DNA from: Cerrena zonata
Taxonomy: Eukaryota > Basidiomycota > Agaricomycetes > Polyporales > Cerrenaceae
Reading direction: 5' to 3'
Assembly (NCBI GenBank): GCA_038087015.1
Contig: JASBNA010000049.1
Coordinates: 124,001 to 188,000 of the forward strand
DNA length: 64,000 nucleotides
The translations under genes were made by a program, and so were the position numbers. Positions 18,870 to 29,217 of the stretch are shown piece by piece; within the stretch, counting starts at the first letter, position 1; every line of letters starts with the position of its first letter. The notes under the pieces were generated by a model, which did not search any database, was not told the origin of the DNA, and saw nothing but the letters and a program-made list of their open reading frames with translations.

Positions 18870-20136
18870 CTTGTATATACTCAAATTGGGTTTCTTTTTT
18901 TTTTTTTTGCAGTAATTCTCTGTAGACAAAGTGTTGTCCAATTCTCTGTAGACAAAGGGTTGCTTGGACACAGCCGATGGTCCTTTAGTGTTCGTCTCAG
19001 GTACTGCTTCCCAGGAGGCTTTGTCATTACAAACAGGGCAGTGATATCAACGCCAACCGTTTCGCGCATATGAGTCCTAACGGTCCCAGTCTCCTTCCCA
19101 ACCGTGTCTCATTGATAACAAACCGTGTCTCATTGATAAACGTCTTCGTCAGTAGCTAAGCTTGCTGAGTGGCTGGTTGCAAAACGACTTCCGGGGATCT
19201 GAATCTGTCGACATGGAATTGATCTACAAGTTTACTGAATGTTGACACTAAACCTACATTGATATTGGGAATGGCTTGTTTTTGTTTCAATAGCAATTTA
19301 CTCTTCCGTGGATATCTTTGAAGATAGCCCTATTGGCTAATGGCAAAATGTAAGGGTATGCGTCATGATTAACGTCTTATGGTAGATCGAGCTCCGGATC
19401 GTGCCAACTAAAATTGTAGATGAGCTTTTGCTGCAAATGTTGCACTTTTCGACAAATATTTTGTAATTTTCAACCAAAATTTCGAAAAATCATAAAAATC
19501 GGATTCAACCTGTTTGGGTCTTGTATCGTGGGTGAAGAAGAACAACAAGACATGGATTTATCGGGTTATGTAGATACACCGGGCCTGTAGCCAACCACCA
19601 ACAACTAGGTATTAGATATTGGTTCGGTTGACCATAGCACATGCATATTAGTCAGATACGTACTAATACATGGCAAAGCAGTGGATTAATTCAATACTTT
19701 CAGATTAATCTTGTCGTTATTCGAAGGGAGAGAATAACTTATTACAATTCATATTAAGTATCAAAGACCAACTTAGGAATATTATATATATATTGAATAT
19801 AAAATAATCTCCATTGACCATACTTCAACTAATAACACCCCCACATCGAGCAAGAAGAAATTCCCCCTTGAGAGGTAGATCTTGAACCACAAATCAAAGC
19901 GAATGGCTTGATGTGCTTGCAAACTTCGTGAAAATAAAAAAAATAACAAAAATAGCAGAAAACACTCTAAAACAATTTGTTCTTTCTCAATTCATCTAAA
20001 TAAAACACCAAAGAAGTATCCTATCGTTGTATTCCTTAGAATAAAGCTGTTTTCAGAAAATTTTAAAAATATACTTTTTCATCAAATGAAATACATACAG
20101 ACCAGAAAGATCACATACAAAAATTTTCACAAATCT
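18870..20136. other. Long intergenic region upstream of tRNA-Trp, possible decayed LTR
   Basis: No gene is supported. Two short exact direct duplications are visible: AATTCTCTGTAGACAAAG at 18914 and 18940, and ACCGTGTCTCATTGATAA at 19101 and 19122. The segment of about 19617-19838 begins TATTGGTT, holds a TATATATATTGAATATAAAA box and ends CTAATAACA, about 300 bases from the tRNA. That is where yeast retrotransposon LTRs often lie. With no second copy in the window I call it only a possibility. Confidence 0.3.
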
Positions 20137-20209
20137 GATGCGGTGGCTCAATTGGTAGAGCTTTGGACTCCAAATCCAAAGGTTGCAGGTTCAAGTCCTG
20201 TCCGTGTCA
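20137..20209 (+). tRNA. tRNA-Trp (CCA), no intron
   Basis: A full cloverleaf can be drawn: a 7-bp acceptor stem (GATGCGG with CCGTGTC, two G-T wobbles), D arm GCTC/GAGC, a 5-bp anticodon stem TTGGA/TCCAA around loop CTCCAAA giving anticodon CCA at 20170-20172, and T arm GCAGG/CCTGT with loop TTCAAGT. The discriminator is A. The D-arm and T-arm regions match Pol III A and B boxes. There is no intron after position 37, unlike the S. cerevisiae tRNA-Trp genes. Confidence 0.96.
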
Positions 20210-20210
20210 A

Positions 20211-20218
20211 TTTTTTTT
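20211..20218 (+). terminator. Pol III terminator (T8)
   Basis: A run of eight T begins one base after the tRNA 3' end, the normal RNA polymerase III stop signal. Confidence 0.85.
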
Positions 20219-20615
20219 GCATTCCAATCTTGCCTAATTGAAACCGCTGTTCATACCCCCATGGTCTCCCTGCTCCAGCTAATCCTCTCCAAGCTTCTCC
20301 TCGACCGAATACCTCTAAACTAAGACCATTTCAGAGTAAAACCGCTAAAAGTTGGGCCTAGAAGTGCGGTAAGCACACGACCTCTATGAATTAATCTCAG
20401 TTTGTTGACACGAATCGAATTTTTTCAATTGGAAGAGAGGAAAAAATGGTGATTTTGGTCAAGTTAATCAAACCAGATTGAAAAGTTGAATCAGACACCA
20501 GCTAACTGACCGTATCAGCGATTGTTCTGTCCATCATTTGAAGAGTATTGGTGGTTTTGTTTAGTATAAATTGAAAAGTTTAAAGATATAAAATTGGAAT
20601 TGAAAACAGAATAAA

Positions 20616-22277
20616 ATGGTTGTTTTAGCTGCTTCAATTTGTACCCGTGGTGGTAAAGCTCTTTTATCAAGACAATTTAAAGATTTAACTAAGGACAGAA
20701 TCACTGCATTATTAGCCAATTTTCCAAGTTTACTTTCAAATTCTGAATCACAACATACAATAGTTGAAGATGAATTTGTAAGATATGTTTATCAACCGTT
20801 AGAAGAATTTTATATAGTATTATTAACTAACAAACAATCTAATATTTTACAAGATATTGATACATTACACTTGTTTGCATCCACAGTTAGTAATATGTTA
20901 AGAACAATTGATGAACGAGAAATATTTGAAAATTCATTTGAAATTTTAAGTGCATTCGATGAAATAATTAATTTGGGATTTAAAGAAAACTTGACTTTAT
21001 CACAAGTTCAAACTTCTTAGAAATGGATTCACACGAAGAAAAAATTCAAGAAATCATTGAGAGAAATAAAGAATTAGAAGCAACTGAAGAAAGGAAAAGA
21101 CGTGCTAAAGAAATCAAAGAAAAGAATTGGCTCGTCGTAATTTAGAGCAATTTCCATCAGCTTCATCGAACTTCAAAATCAAAATTCATTTGGTTATGAT
21201 TCTTATCAATCAAATCAAGCAATTAATGGCGGTACCAATAATTACCAACCAACTTATCAACCATCAACTCTTATTGATAATAGTATTGAAACTAAATCAA
21301 ATATAAATAACAAACCAAGAGGCGGTGGTTTACAATTAGGTAAAAAGCCTGTCAAAGTGGCTAATGAACAAAACCAACCATTATTAACTAAACAACAACC
21401 ATTATTTAATCATACTCAAAATCATGAAATATCAACCCCACAAGTAATCTCACAATCATCATCACCAATTCCACAATTACCAAAAATTAATAATAATGGT
21501 ATATTAATCACAATTAATGAAAAAATTAATGCTGAATTATCTCGTGAAGGATCGATTTTATCAAGTGAAATTAAAGGTGATTTACAATTAAGAATTAATA
21601 ATAGTGAATTAGCCAGCTCAAAAATTTTATTAAAAGTTGGAGATAAATCCAATGGTATTCAATATAAAACTCATCCAAACGTTGATCGTAACTTATTTAC
21701 TTCTAACGGAACCATTGGGTTGAAAGATAAAACTAAACCATTCCCATCAAATGATCAATCATTAGGTGTTTTGAGATGGAGAGGTGTTGGTAAAAGTGAA
21801 GAATCTAAATTCACTCCACTTATTATAACTGCATGGACATCATGTAACGATGGCATTGCAGAAGTAACTTTAGAATATGAATTGAGTTCAAACTTTATAG
21901 AATCATTCCCAAATGAAACTAGTTTAGATAATGTTAAAATATTAATTCCAATTTCATCAAATGAAGTTGAATTAAATGATGAAAGTGGTAAAGTCAGTTA
22001 TGAATTAGATGATGCAGGAGTGCTTTTCAATATTGACTCTATTTCATTTGATGATCCACAAGGATCGTTTGAATTCAAAATTCCATCTCCTGATGAAGAT
22101 TCACTTTTCCCAATTGAATTAGAAATCAATATTAATAGAAGTGAAAATGTTAATGAAAGTGATACTGCTTTGGGACAAGTTCAAGTTTTAGATGTTGTTA
22201 GCAATAACGAAGATGAAGAATCATTACCATTTGATTTACATTTGAATTTAGTCACCGATGGTTATCAAGTTAAGTAA
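20616..22277 (+). CDS. RET2: Coatomer delta subunit RET2, with three one-base frameshifts
   Basis: The product is delta-COP of the COPI coat, which drives retrograde Golgi-to-ER transport. The N-terminal longin/adaptin-small-chain-like domain (MVVLAASICTRGGKALLSRQ) is in one frame to 21019. A charged linker (HEEKIQEIIERNKELEATEE) follows in a second, then a short segment, and the Gln-rich linker plus the C-terminal mu-homology domain from about 21190 to the stop. All three frame changes (near 21018, 21120 and 21178) are single missing bases in T or A runs. With three bases restored the protein would be about 554 residues, the family's usual size. RET2 is essential in S. cerevisiae, so assembly error is much more likely than a pseudogene. 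Confidence 0.88.
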
Positions 22278-22397
22278 ATATTTGTATTTCTATCTACATA
22301 AAAAAAAAAAAAGAAAAGAAAAGGTCAAAAAAAAAAATAAATCCATGTTTTAATCTAATATTAATACATATTTGTAGTTTAAATGCTAATCATGCTG

Positions 22398-23501
22398 TTA
22401 TACTTCAATTGAAACTCCGTTTATAGCAATTGAAAACTTAACCCCCATATCATTTGATTTCTCTAACTCGTATAAAATTTCTCTTCTCGGATCGGAATTA
22501 TTGTTCGATTCTTTTACATGGGTTATAATTATATTTAAATTTTGTAAAGGTTTATCGTTTGGGGATAGTTTTTTAACCTGAGATTCTAAATTTTTCAATT
22601 CATTAATTAAATGATGGGGCATCAAATGACCGTATAATTCATTAGTTGAGGTATTATTTGATAATGAACATTCCATTATTATAGCCTGGAGACTTTTATT
22701 TGATATAAGAGGAGATAATTTTTGCCAAATTTTTAAATTTTTATCTAGATGGGACATTGAATCCGATTCAAAATCACCAAAAATCAAAATTGATTTCTGT
22801 TGTAAAGTTATTAGAAACGCAGACGATAAATAATGGTCGATATCAAGATTTGAGGTTAAATCATTATGCATCATTGGTTCTAATTGATCATTTTCATTTT
22901 TAATTAGTTTGCCATGGCTTAAATCCACCATTTCAATTTCAAATGGATAAATATTCCAAGATTGATAAAATTGTTTACTAATCATTTTCAAGATATTGAA
23001 TTGGACCAAATCTGGCCATATAATCCCATTGAAAATATGTTTTTTCAATGCATTTATCGTTGGTAATGACCCATAAACATTTTTCGGTTTATGATTACAG
23101 AAACTTGCACTATTGATAGTTAATGCACTTATATGATCCAAATGGGGGTGGGTTATCAAATAAGATTCAATATTTTCAAAGATCTTATGACAAATCCCAA
23201 AAGGATTACCTTGTAAATCTTTAAAAGGCTTAACTCTCGGTACTTTAAAATATTCTGATAATTTTAATGAGTTTGGATATAATTGGAGTAATTTGTTTTG
23301 TTCTTCATTATTCATTTCATTATAAATGATTTCACTCAATTGTGTGATTCCTGAACCAGCATCAATCATTAATAATTCATTAGTCAAATTCGAATCCAAG
23401 ATTTCTTCATAGCTTATTTCTGATGGTTTAATCAATATTGAGCAAGTCAACCCATCCACTGGACCTCCACTTGAACCCAAGAACGTAATGGTGAATGTCA
23501 T
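22398..23501 (-). CDS. PDE1: Low-affinity cAMP phosphodiesterase (class II)
   Basis: The class II phosphodiesterase hydrolyses cAMP (and cGMP) in the cytosol and resets PKA signalling. The metallo-beta-lactamase-type metal motif is THPHLDHISAL (about residues 120-130), and the N-terminal strand is FTITFLGSSGGP. Further His/Asp ligands are seen in FGDFESDSMSHL and MECSLSN. I start at ATG 23501 (367 residues) because the family begins a few residues before FLGSSGGP; the 18-codon upstream extension (MKSVEGNSYLTF) would be unusual and hydrophobic. Tail-to-tail with RET2. Confidence 0.9.
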   Translation of the reverse strand: MTFTITFLGSSGGPVDGLTCSILIKPSEISYEEILDSNLTNELLMIDAGSGITQLSEIIYNEMNNEEQNKLLQLYPNSLKLSEYFKVPRVKPFKDLQGNPFGICHKIFENIESYLITHPHLDHISALTINSASFCNHKPKNVYGSLPTINALKKHIFNGIIWPDLVQFNILKMISKQFYQSWNIYPFEIEMVDLSHGKLIKNENDQLEPMMHNDLTSNLDIDHYLSSAFLITLQQKSILIFGDFESDSMSHLDKNLKIWQKLSPLISNKSLQAIIMECSLSNNTSTNELYGHLMPHHLINELKNLESQVKKLSPNDKPLQNLNIIITHVKESNNNSDPRREILYELEKSNDMGVKFSIAINGVSIEV

Positions 23502-23970
23502 AACTAAAGAAAGCAGAAGAAAGGTCAAGTATGAATTCCCTTCAACACTCTTCAACTTAACCGAAACTTAAAAGATACAAAGAATACAAAACGAATGGGA
23601 ACAAAAAACAAAAGACAAAAGACAAAAAAAAAAAACAAAAGACAAAAGGAAAAAGAACAATCTTAATTTCAAATTGACTCCCTTCCAACAATAACTTGAT
23701 GGGAATGCCAATATTTAACTCTGGTTAATAATAAATTTAGTGAATCCAGCAGTATTTAAAATAACAAACCTGTTTAAAATCCCTTTTTGTAGAACAAATC
23801 TAATTCCGCCCAATTCCATACATCAGTTTCCAATGTATGGAAGTTTCCAATTTTACTAAAACGCAAGGAAGGCATCGGACTGCATGATGCACAAATGTCG
23901 TGTTACATCCGTACCTTTCGGGTTCACCTGCCAGCATCACTATCTAACGTTACTTCACTTTACTGTCAAT

Positions 23971-24042
23971 TCCACTGTTCACTCCACTGTTCACTCCACT
24001 GTTCACTCCACTGTTCACTCCACTGTTCACTCCACAGTTCGC
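23971..24042. repeat. 12-bp tandem repeat TCCACTGTTCAC
   Basis: Five perfect units (23971-24030) are followed by one diverged unit, with another isolated copy at 24051-24062. It lies in the roughly 700-base region between the PDE1 start and the PRE4 stop. Nothing else recognisable was seen there apart from an inverted TCCATACATC/GTATGGAA pair near 23815-23840. Confidence 0.9.
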
Positions 24043-24204
24043 CCAGTCTCTCCACTGTTCACTGGTGGTAACGGTATGCTGGTTACTGCCGTCTTGCTGG
24101 GCAGGGAAAATTTTTAAATATTAGTATTTTTCAATAAATAAAGTTTGAAACTACGGAATTACAAGGCTTTACTAAACAGATAAATTTATTCATGATGCAT
24201 TTAA

Positions 24205-25020
24205 CTATTGCTGAGTACTACCATAACCTTTAATATCTCTTGCGAATTTCCAACTTTGACCTTCGACTTTAACGTCTTGTTGTAAATCGACCGTTTTAGA
24301 TCCTTCGTTGTTTCTAATGGTAACCAAAGAGTATTTATCACTTGCTCTAGCGTCTCTATAATATAAAACTTTTAAACTATCTTGAATTGCTTGTTTAGCT
24401 TGAGATTCACTAATTTCATAATATTTTGAATCGTCAGGAATTAATTTTCTTAAAAGCGGAATTGCCAAATAGGAACCAAACCCAGTGGCTAAAGTACTTG
24501 ATCCATAAGAAACACCCAATAAGTCGACATACTTTAAAAATGGTAATCCGTCATCATCAAATCCACCAACTATAATTGCATTCCATAATGGATTCATCTT
24601 CAGTCTTCTATTATACATAACTCGAGATAAGTATTCATGAACATGGGGTGCTCTTAAATTGTTATCATTACTGTTATTATCATAAACTTCTTCATTAATT
24701 TCCAACTCTTCTAAAATTCTCTTCAATTGTTGTAAATCAGAAATATCTCCACTAACACCAACCACCGTTTCGGATCCAACCTTGATCAATCTTTCAATAT
24801 TATTAAAACGCAATAATGACCCGTAGGACCCTAAATTATCTGCTGCTAATATGACCCCGTCTTTAAATTTGATTCCCAAAACTGAAGTACCGGTGATTAT
24901 TGGTTGTTGGGTATTCATCTTGGGGAATTCATTGTGATTGGACGCATTGGCAATGGCATGGTTATACTGGCCGTATGTTTCGTTACTTGGTCTGCCCCAA
25001 AGAAATGGATCGTGATTCAT
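24205..25020 (-). CDS. PRE4: 20S proteasome beta7 subunit
   Basis: The 271-residue protein begins MNHDPFLWGRPSNETYG, the typical Pre4 propeptide, followed by NTQQPIITGTSVLGIKF where the mature N-terminus is expected. Beta7 is a non-catalytic ring subunit, and its long C-terminal tail embraces the neighbouring ring. Conserved core blocks are LAADNLGSYGSLLRF, VGVSGDISDLQ and KMNPLWNAIIVGGF. A PACE-like element lies about 56 bases upstream (25076-25084), compatible with Rpn4-type control of proteasome genes. Confidence 0.96.
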   Translation of the reverse strand: MNHDPFLWGRPSNETYGQYNHAIANASNHNEFPKMNTQQPIITGTSVLGIKFKDGVILAADNLGSYGSLLRFNNIERLIKVGSETVVGVSGDISDLQQLKRILEELEINEEVYDNNSNDNNLRAPHVHEYLSRVMYNRRLKMNPLWNAIIVGGFDDDGLPFLKYVDLLGVSYGSSTLATGFGSYLAIPLLRKLIPDDSKYYEISESQAKQAIQDSLKVLYYRDARASDKYSLVTIRNNEGSKTVDLQQDVKVEGQSWKFARDIKGYGSTQQ

Positions 25021-25075
25021 TGTTGTTGTACAATTAATATCTAGTTGATAACTTGGTATCTTGAGTTTTATTTCA

Positions 25076-25084
25076 AGTGGCGAA
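25076..25084 (+). promoter_or_regulatory. PACE-like element upstream of PRE4
   Basis: The sequence AGTGGCGAA resembles the proteasome-associated control element GGTGGCAAA with two differences. It is 56 bases from the PRE4 ATG. A single short match can arise by chance. Confidence 0.3.
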
Positions 25085-25215
25085 CTTTATAAAGCGAATT
25101 ATACATGCGAAAAATTTGACCTCCGTACACCACACATCCACTACTTACATATTTACAGTACTTACAGTACATTCTTACAGTACATCACTATTCAATAAAC
25201 TTATATTATATATAC

Positions 25216-25617
25216 CTAAAAGACAATGCTAGCACCCCCGCTGATGATGTTCTCTGCTTCATCTTCCTTGGGGAAGGAGTATCTGAATCTTGGAGACAAT
25301 TGGGATCTGGAGAAAACTTCACCGTCCTTTGGCTCAATGGAGTTGGAATTGAAGTACGGAGTGCTCTTGATCACCTCCCCCTTTCCTGGGACCAAGCCCT
25401 CTGGTGCACATGGATGCTGTTTAACGGCGTTGGAAATTTGTGCTATATCTGTTAGTATCATCATTCACCATTGACATTGAGCGAGATCTCCATTGACATT
25501 GAGCAAGCAGATCTCGCTCAAGTACAAGCGCTCTTGCACATACCTGGAGCTTGGTGTGGACCCCCGACAAACTTTATAAGAGGAACACGTTGTAACAATC
25601 TGGTAGCAGGCCTTCAT
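25216..25617 (-). CDS. KGD4: KGD4 / MRPS36-like subunit of alpha-ketoglutarate dehydrogenase, two exons, one frameshift
   Basis: Exon 2 (25442-25216) and exon 1 (25617-25544) flank a 101-base intron (25543-25443) with donor GTATGT, branch site TACTAAC (25451-25457) and acceptor ATATAG. The join gives LIKFVGGPHQAPA then KQHPCAPEGLVPG and, near the C-terminus, SPRFRYSFPKEDEAE. These match Kgd4 (Ymr31), which anchors E3 to the alpha-ketoglutarate dehydrogenase complex in the mitochondrial matrix. The ATG at 25617 is one base out of frame with the rest of exon 1: ATGAAGG carries one A too many. Corrected, the protein would be 99 residues. Codon bias of exon 2 is strong. An overlapping plus-strand open frame of equal length is a shadow. 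Confidence 0.8.
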
Positions 25618-25775
25618 TGTATCGTTGGTGTAAGAAAGAGTAGAAGACTTCGTTTGGAAGATGATTTTTTTCCTAAATGTTCCGGGGAGAACTTGGTCCC
25701 GACACGTCTTTTTGGTGATGTTTTATGAAGACTTTCATTTGTGACGTTTTTGCAGTAATTGAAAGCAGGGCCAGG

Positions 25776-26713
25776 ATGAGTTTGCAGCAGCTTCCGCGTG
25801 GACATCATGAGCAGGGTGTTGTTTGTGGTGGCGACCACCGACGGGGTGGGTGGGGTTTTGAATTTTCTCTACACGAATCGGTTTTTCTACTGCAATTATA
25901 TCGAGTTTGTCTATATCACGAAACCACTCACTATAGCCACTGGTGGCAGGCATAGGGGAGGCGGGCCCAGGGGAATCGGGCGGACCAGCTTGCAGAGGTT
26001 GTTGCACAACGACCAAGGTATGCTCGCGGGTGTATGTTGTTAACGTTGTTTGCATGAATCGATTTGCTCCAATTGATGAACTTGTTCTTACAAAAATGAA
26101 TAAATTTGTGAACTTGACGGTGCTAACAATAAACACCAATAATCTCAGGGCAATGCAGTATGTATTGGGCTGCTCTTCCAATTTGGTTCAACTAATCATT
26201 ATCTTAAAGTATAAGCTGGTAAATACGCCTTTGTACGATTTCTCTCGGGTCAGTTGCTCTTTGAAAATTTTTAAAGTATCGAGCGATAAACCGCTTTTGA
26301 ATAAGGCTGGTCTTTGGAAAGTTGGGCTAAGGTATTCGTTCCAGAGACCAACCATGGTTCGCTTTGGCTCTCTTGTGTACCAATTTCTAGATCGTTTCAG
26401 AAACTCCCTCGAGTCGGTGGAGTTCGATAAGGTCGACTTGGCACTAGTGTTCAACGGCAGCTGCTAACTACCATTACCCCAGTTTGAAACTCCTCCTTAT
26501 TGATAATATATCGATTTTGAACAAACATACCTGGATAGCAGATTTCAACTGGCTAACTGGAGAGCGTCTCAGCCGTGCTTCATAGCCATCCACGATACCA
26601 TTGGCGAAACTCTCCTTACTAAAACTACAAACACCCCCCCTGGAAGCTGGTCTTTTATGAAGAACCCCATTGACTCTTTGGCAAAGGTTAAAAATCATTT
26701 GCAGTTAGAATAA
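25776..26713 (+). pseudogene. F-box/LRR-like gene broken in several frames
   Basis: Coding-like text runs from ATG 25776 to TAA 26713 but changes frame at least five times (near 25799, 26010, 26465, 26580 and 26660). The N-terminus reads SLQQLPR followed, one base out, by IMSRVLFVV, like an F-box. The middle (26030-26460) has leucine-rich-repeat-like segments such as FVNLTVLTINTNNL and CSSNLVQLIIILKYKL. Then come YPSLKLLLIDNISIL and a final SLAKVKNHLQLE. Yeasts related to Candida have families of such F-box/LRR proteins. The number of breaks is greater than in any conserved gene here, so genuine decay, error, or both are possible. It diverges from KGD4 by about 160 bases. Confidence 0.45.
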
Positions 26714-26808
26714 TACACCCGTACACCCTAAAGTATAAATGAAAAAAAAAAAAAGGTTAAAAATCAAAAAACTAATCTGACCACCAAACCAACTCTTATA
26801 GATCAGAC

Positions 26809-27762
26809 ATGAGTGACGCTAAATTGCAGAGGACATTGCTTCGTTTTAATGCGAAGATCACCAGCGGAGAGTACTACGAGGCGCACCAGACTTTGAGAAC
26901 CATAACCAATAGATACGTCAAATCGAAACAATACTCGGATGCAATTGCTTTATTATATCAAGGATCTTCGATTTTATCGAATAAGAAAGAGTATGCATCA
27001 GCTAGTGACTTGATAACTTATTTGATCCAAGTATACGAAGAAGCAAACATAAAGATTGAATCGTCATCTGATATCAATAAAATTAAGTTGATTGAATTAA
27101 TCAATTTATTACCGGATACTGATCCAAGTTTACCAGATTTATCTAAACAAGCGATCAACTGGTCTAAAACGAATGATAATAAGTTTGGTGATTGCAACTT
27201 ACACCATGTTTTCGGAGTCAAATTCTTAAACTCGATTAAATTGAGTCCCTTAAGCGAAGATGAAAAATATAAATTATTTAATTTTGCTGAATTGCATTTG
27301 ATCTTAGGTACTTATGAATCGTTACCTGTTTATATAAACTTTTTATGGGATTGGTATAAGCAATCAAGCAATGATGTGAAAGATCCTGGGGCTTTATTGA
27401 GCCGAGCCATTATAAATTACTCATATTTGAAAAATATTAAGTTCGTTAAAGAATCCCTCAACATTTTCATAAAGAACTTGGTCCAATACAATACGAACTA
27501 CGAATCAATTGACGGATTATACTTCTATCAAGAATATCAATTGATTAACTTCTTACAATTGTTAGTCATCACATTAAATAAAGAAACTACTTCCGGCGAA
27601 AAATTCTTGAAATTATACCAACAATATAAAGCCGTTTTAACCCAATATGAATTGAACGCCTCAATTGAATACTTGGGTAGATTCTACTTCAATTTAAATC
27701 TTGGTAGCAGTTCTGCTGGCGTGAATCCTTTAGCTAGCTTAATGGGTGGTTTATTTAAATAG
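26809..27762 (+). CDS. GET4: GET4, tail-anchored protein insertion pathway
   Basis: The 317-residue alpha-solenoid protein begins SDAKLQRTLLRFNAKITSGEYYEAHQ (given here in part), with paired helical hairpins throughout and no membrane segment. Get4 pairs with Get5 and hands tail-anchored proteins from Sgt2 to Get3 in the cytosol. The QTLRTIANRY-type block (QTLRTITNRYVKSKQYSDA), the SDLI...YLIQVYEE region and HHVFGVKFL match the family. The C-terminal Gly/Leu tail (NPLASLMGGLFK) is also typical. Tail-to-tail with DDP1, separated by a TA dinucleotide run at 27768-27787. Confidence 0.92.
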   Translation: MSDAKLQRTLLRFNAKITSGEYYEAHQTLRTITNRYVKSKQYSDAIALLYQGSSILSNKKEYASASDLITYLIQVYEEANIKIESSSDINKIKLIELINLLPDTDPSLPDLSKQAINWSKTNDNKFGDCNLHHVFGVKFLNSIKLSPLSEDEKYKLFNFAELHLILGTYESLPVYINFLWDWYKQSSNDVKDPGALLSRAIINYSYLKNIKFVKESLNIFIKNLVQYNTNYESIDGLYFYQEYQLINFLQLLVITLNKETTSGEKFLKLYQQYKAVLTQYELNASIEYLGRFYFNLNLGSSSAGVNPLASLMGGLFK

Positions 27763-27790
27763 TTACATAATATATATATATATATATAAT

Positions 27791-28339
27791 TCAATACGTA
27801 TCCACGTTATCCTTCTCTATTGATGACAGATTTAAAGCCTCAACCAATTCAGGCCGCTTCAGTTTTATCAATTCGTGTCTTGCTTCAGAATAAGTACACC
27901 ATCTTCTGTCTCGCTTGCTTGACTCTGGCCATTCATTACTCAATTGGTCAATCACCATCTCATAAAAATGAAACTCGCTCTTGGGAACAACTTTCAACGG
28001 ATCAAAATCTTCTTGAATCACCGGTGCTTTACCTCCTCTAGAATCCAAAACTACCGGTAACTTCTTTATAATCTTACCTTCACACCCAGCCTCTTCCCAT
28101 GTTTCTCGAACTGCACTGATAACAAAGTCTTCTCCCTCATCCATCTCAATTCCTCCCTTGGGAAGAACCCATTTCCCAGGATGGGCACTCGACAGAATCA
28201 TTATTACCTTATCTTTACTACCATTGAGACATATACATCCGGCAACCATCCGAGCCCCAGTCTCGGCATTATACCGTTGGTTATCTCGACCTTCCCGTGC
28301 TGTAGCCGACTTGACCGGTAAGTTATAGTTGGTGGACAT
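27791..28339 (-). CDS. DDP1: Nudix hydrolase DDP1 (diadenosine/diphosphoinositol polyphosphate phosphohydrolase)
   Basis: The 182-residue enzyme has a complete Nudix box, GGIEMDEGEDFVISAVRETW followed by EEAGCEG, matching Gx5Ex7REUxEExGU at about residues 64-87. RMVAGCICLNG and HPGKWVLPKGG precede it. Members hydrolyse diadenosine polyphosphates, diphosphoinositol polyphosphates and polyphosphate. Length equals that of the S. cerevisiae protein within a few residues. Confidence 0.92.
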   Translation of the reverse strand: MSTNYNLPVKSATAREGRDNQRYNAETGARMVAGCICLNGSKDKVIMILSSAHPGKWVLPKGGIEMDEGEDFVISAVRETWEEAGCEGKIIKKLPVVLDSRGGKAPVIQEDFDPLKVVPKSEFHFYEMVIDQLSNEWPESSKRDRRWCTYSEARHELIKLKRPELVEALNLSSIEKDNVDTY

Positions 28340-28523
28340 CCGTTCTTTTGGAAGTTGTTAAATCAAAACGTGAAAAAACGTTGCTAAAATTGAATTAGTT
28401 TTTGTTGAATTTTGTGGGGGATTCTCCGAGATGTACGGGTGCACGAAATTGGAAGTGATTTGAATTTTCACTCAATTTTTCATTTCGGTGTCATAATTAG
28501 TACCAGAGGTAGCATTAACGAAG

Positions 28524-29192
28524 ATGAGATTATCGTGGTTGGCTACTGCTTCGTTTTTGGGTTATGTTATAGCTCACGGGGGCCACAATGAGATCAAACA
28601 AAGACCAGAGTCATTAAGCTGGCAAAACTGGCATATGATTGAAGAACACAATTTACATCAATACGATGCCGATTCATTTTTCAAGATTCATGATTTAGCT
28701 AATAAAGGGTATTGGGAGTCAAAAGATATTTTATACATATATGGGTTAACCAGAGAGTCTATTGTCGGGGATGGAAGTGGGATGGGGGAACACAGTCACA
28801 ACGAAGAAGGCATTACCCAAGAAGCTAAAAATCATGTGGTTAACGTTATATTACAATTGATGGATTCAAATAATGATGGGAAAGTCAGTGTTGAGGAGTG
28901 GAGAAGCTATGTGAACTCAGGTAAAGATTTACCTGACTTCGGATATGGTCAAGGTCACCATCTTGACTTTGAAAGTGAATACGAAGAACACCATTGGAAT
29001 AAGTATCATGCTAATCAAGATCCCGATGTATTGATTAAGCATAAAGAAGATATTGAACACGAACTCTTACATCATGAACATGCTATGGAAGAAACTCACG
29101 GTGATTCCCCTGATATTAGAAAAGTAACTAACCAATTCATACTGGATATAAAATTACAAAACCTTCCTCTTAAATATAGAAAATCAAATTAG
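28524..29192 (+). CDS. SSP120: Secretory-pathway EF-hand protein SSP120 (nucleobindin-like)
   Basis: The 222-residue protein has a cleavable signal peptide (MRLSWLATASFLGYVIAHG) and a calcium-binding EF-hand loop DSNNDGKVSVEEW at about residues 115-127. An earlier degenerate helix region (HDLANKGYWESKDILYIYG) and a His/Glu-rich C-terminus complete it. The arrangement matches Ssp120, a soluble Golgi/endosome protein found with Emp46/47. There is no HDEL and no membrane segment after the signal. Confidence 0.85.
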   Translation: MRLSWLATASFLGYVIAHGGHNEIKQRPESLSWQNWHMIEEHNLHQYDADSFFKIHDLANKGYWESKDILYIYGLTRESIVGDGSGMGEHSHNEEGITQEAKNHVVNVILQLMDSNNDGKVSVEEWRSYVNSGKDLPDFGYGQGHHLDFESEYEEHHWNKYHANQDPDVLIKHKEDIEHELLHHEHAMEETHGDSPDIRKVTNQFILDIKLQNLPLKYRKSN

Positions 29193-29217
29193 ATAATATA
29201 AAAATATATACAGCCAT

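Noticed and set aside
25226..25474. 82-codon plus-strand frame over KGD4 exon 2
   Set aside because: The minus strand has strong codon bias, splice signals and the Kgd4 match.
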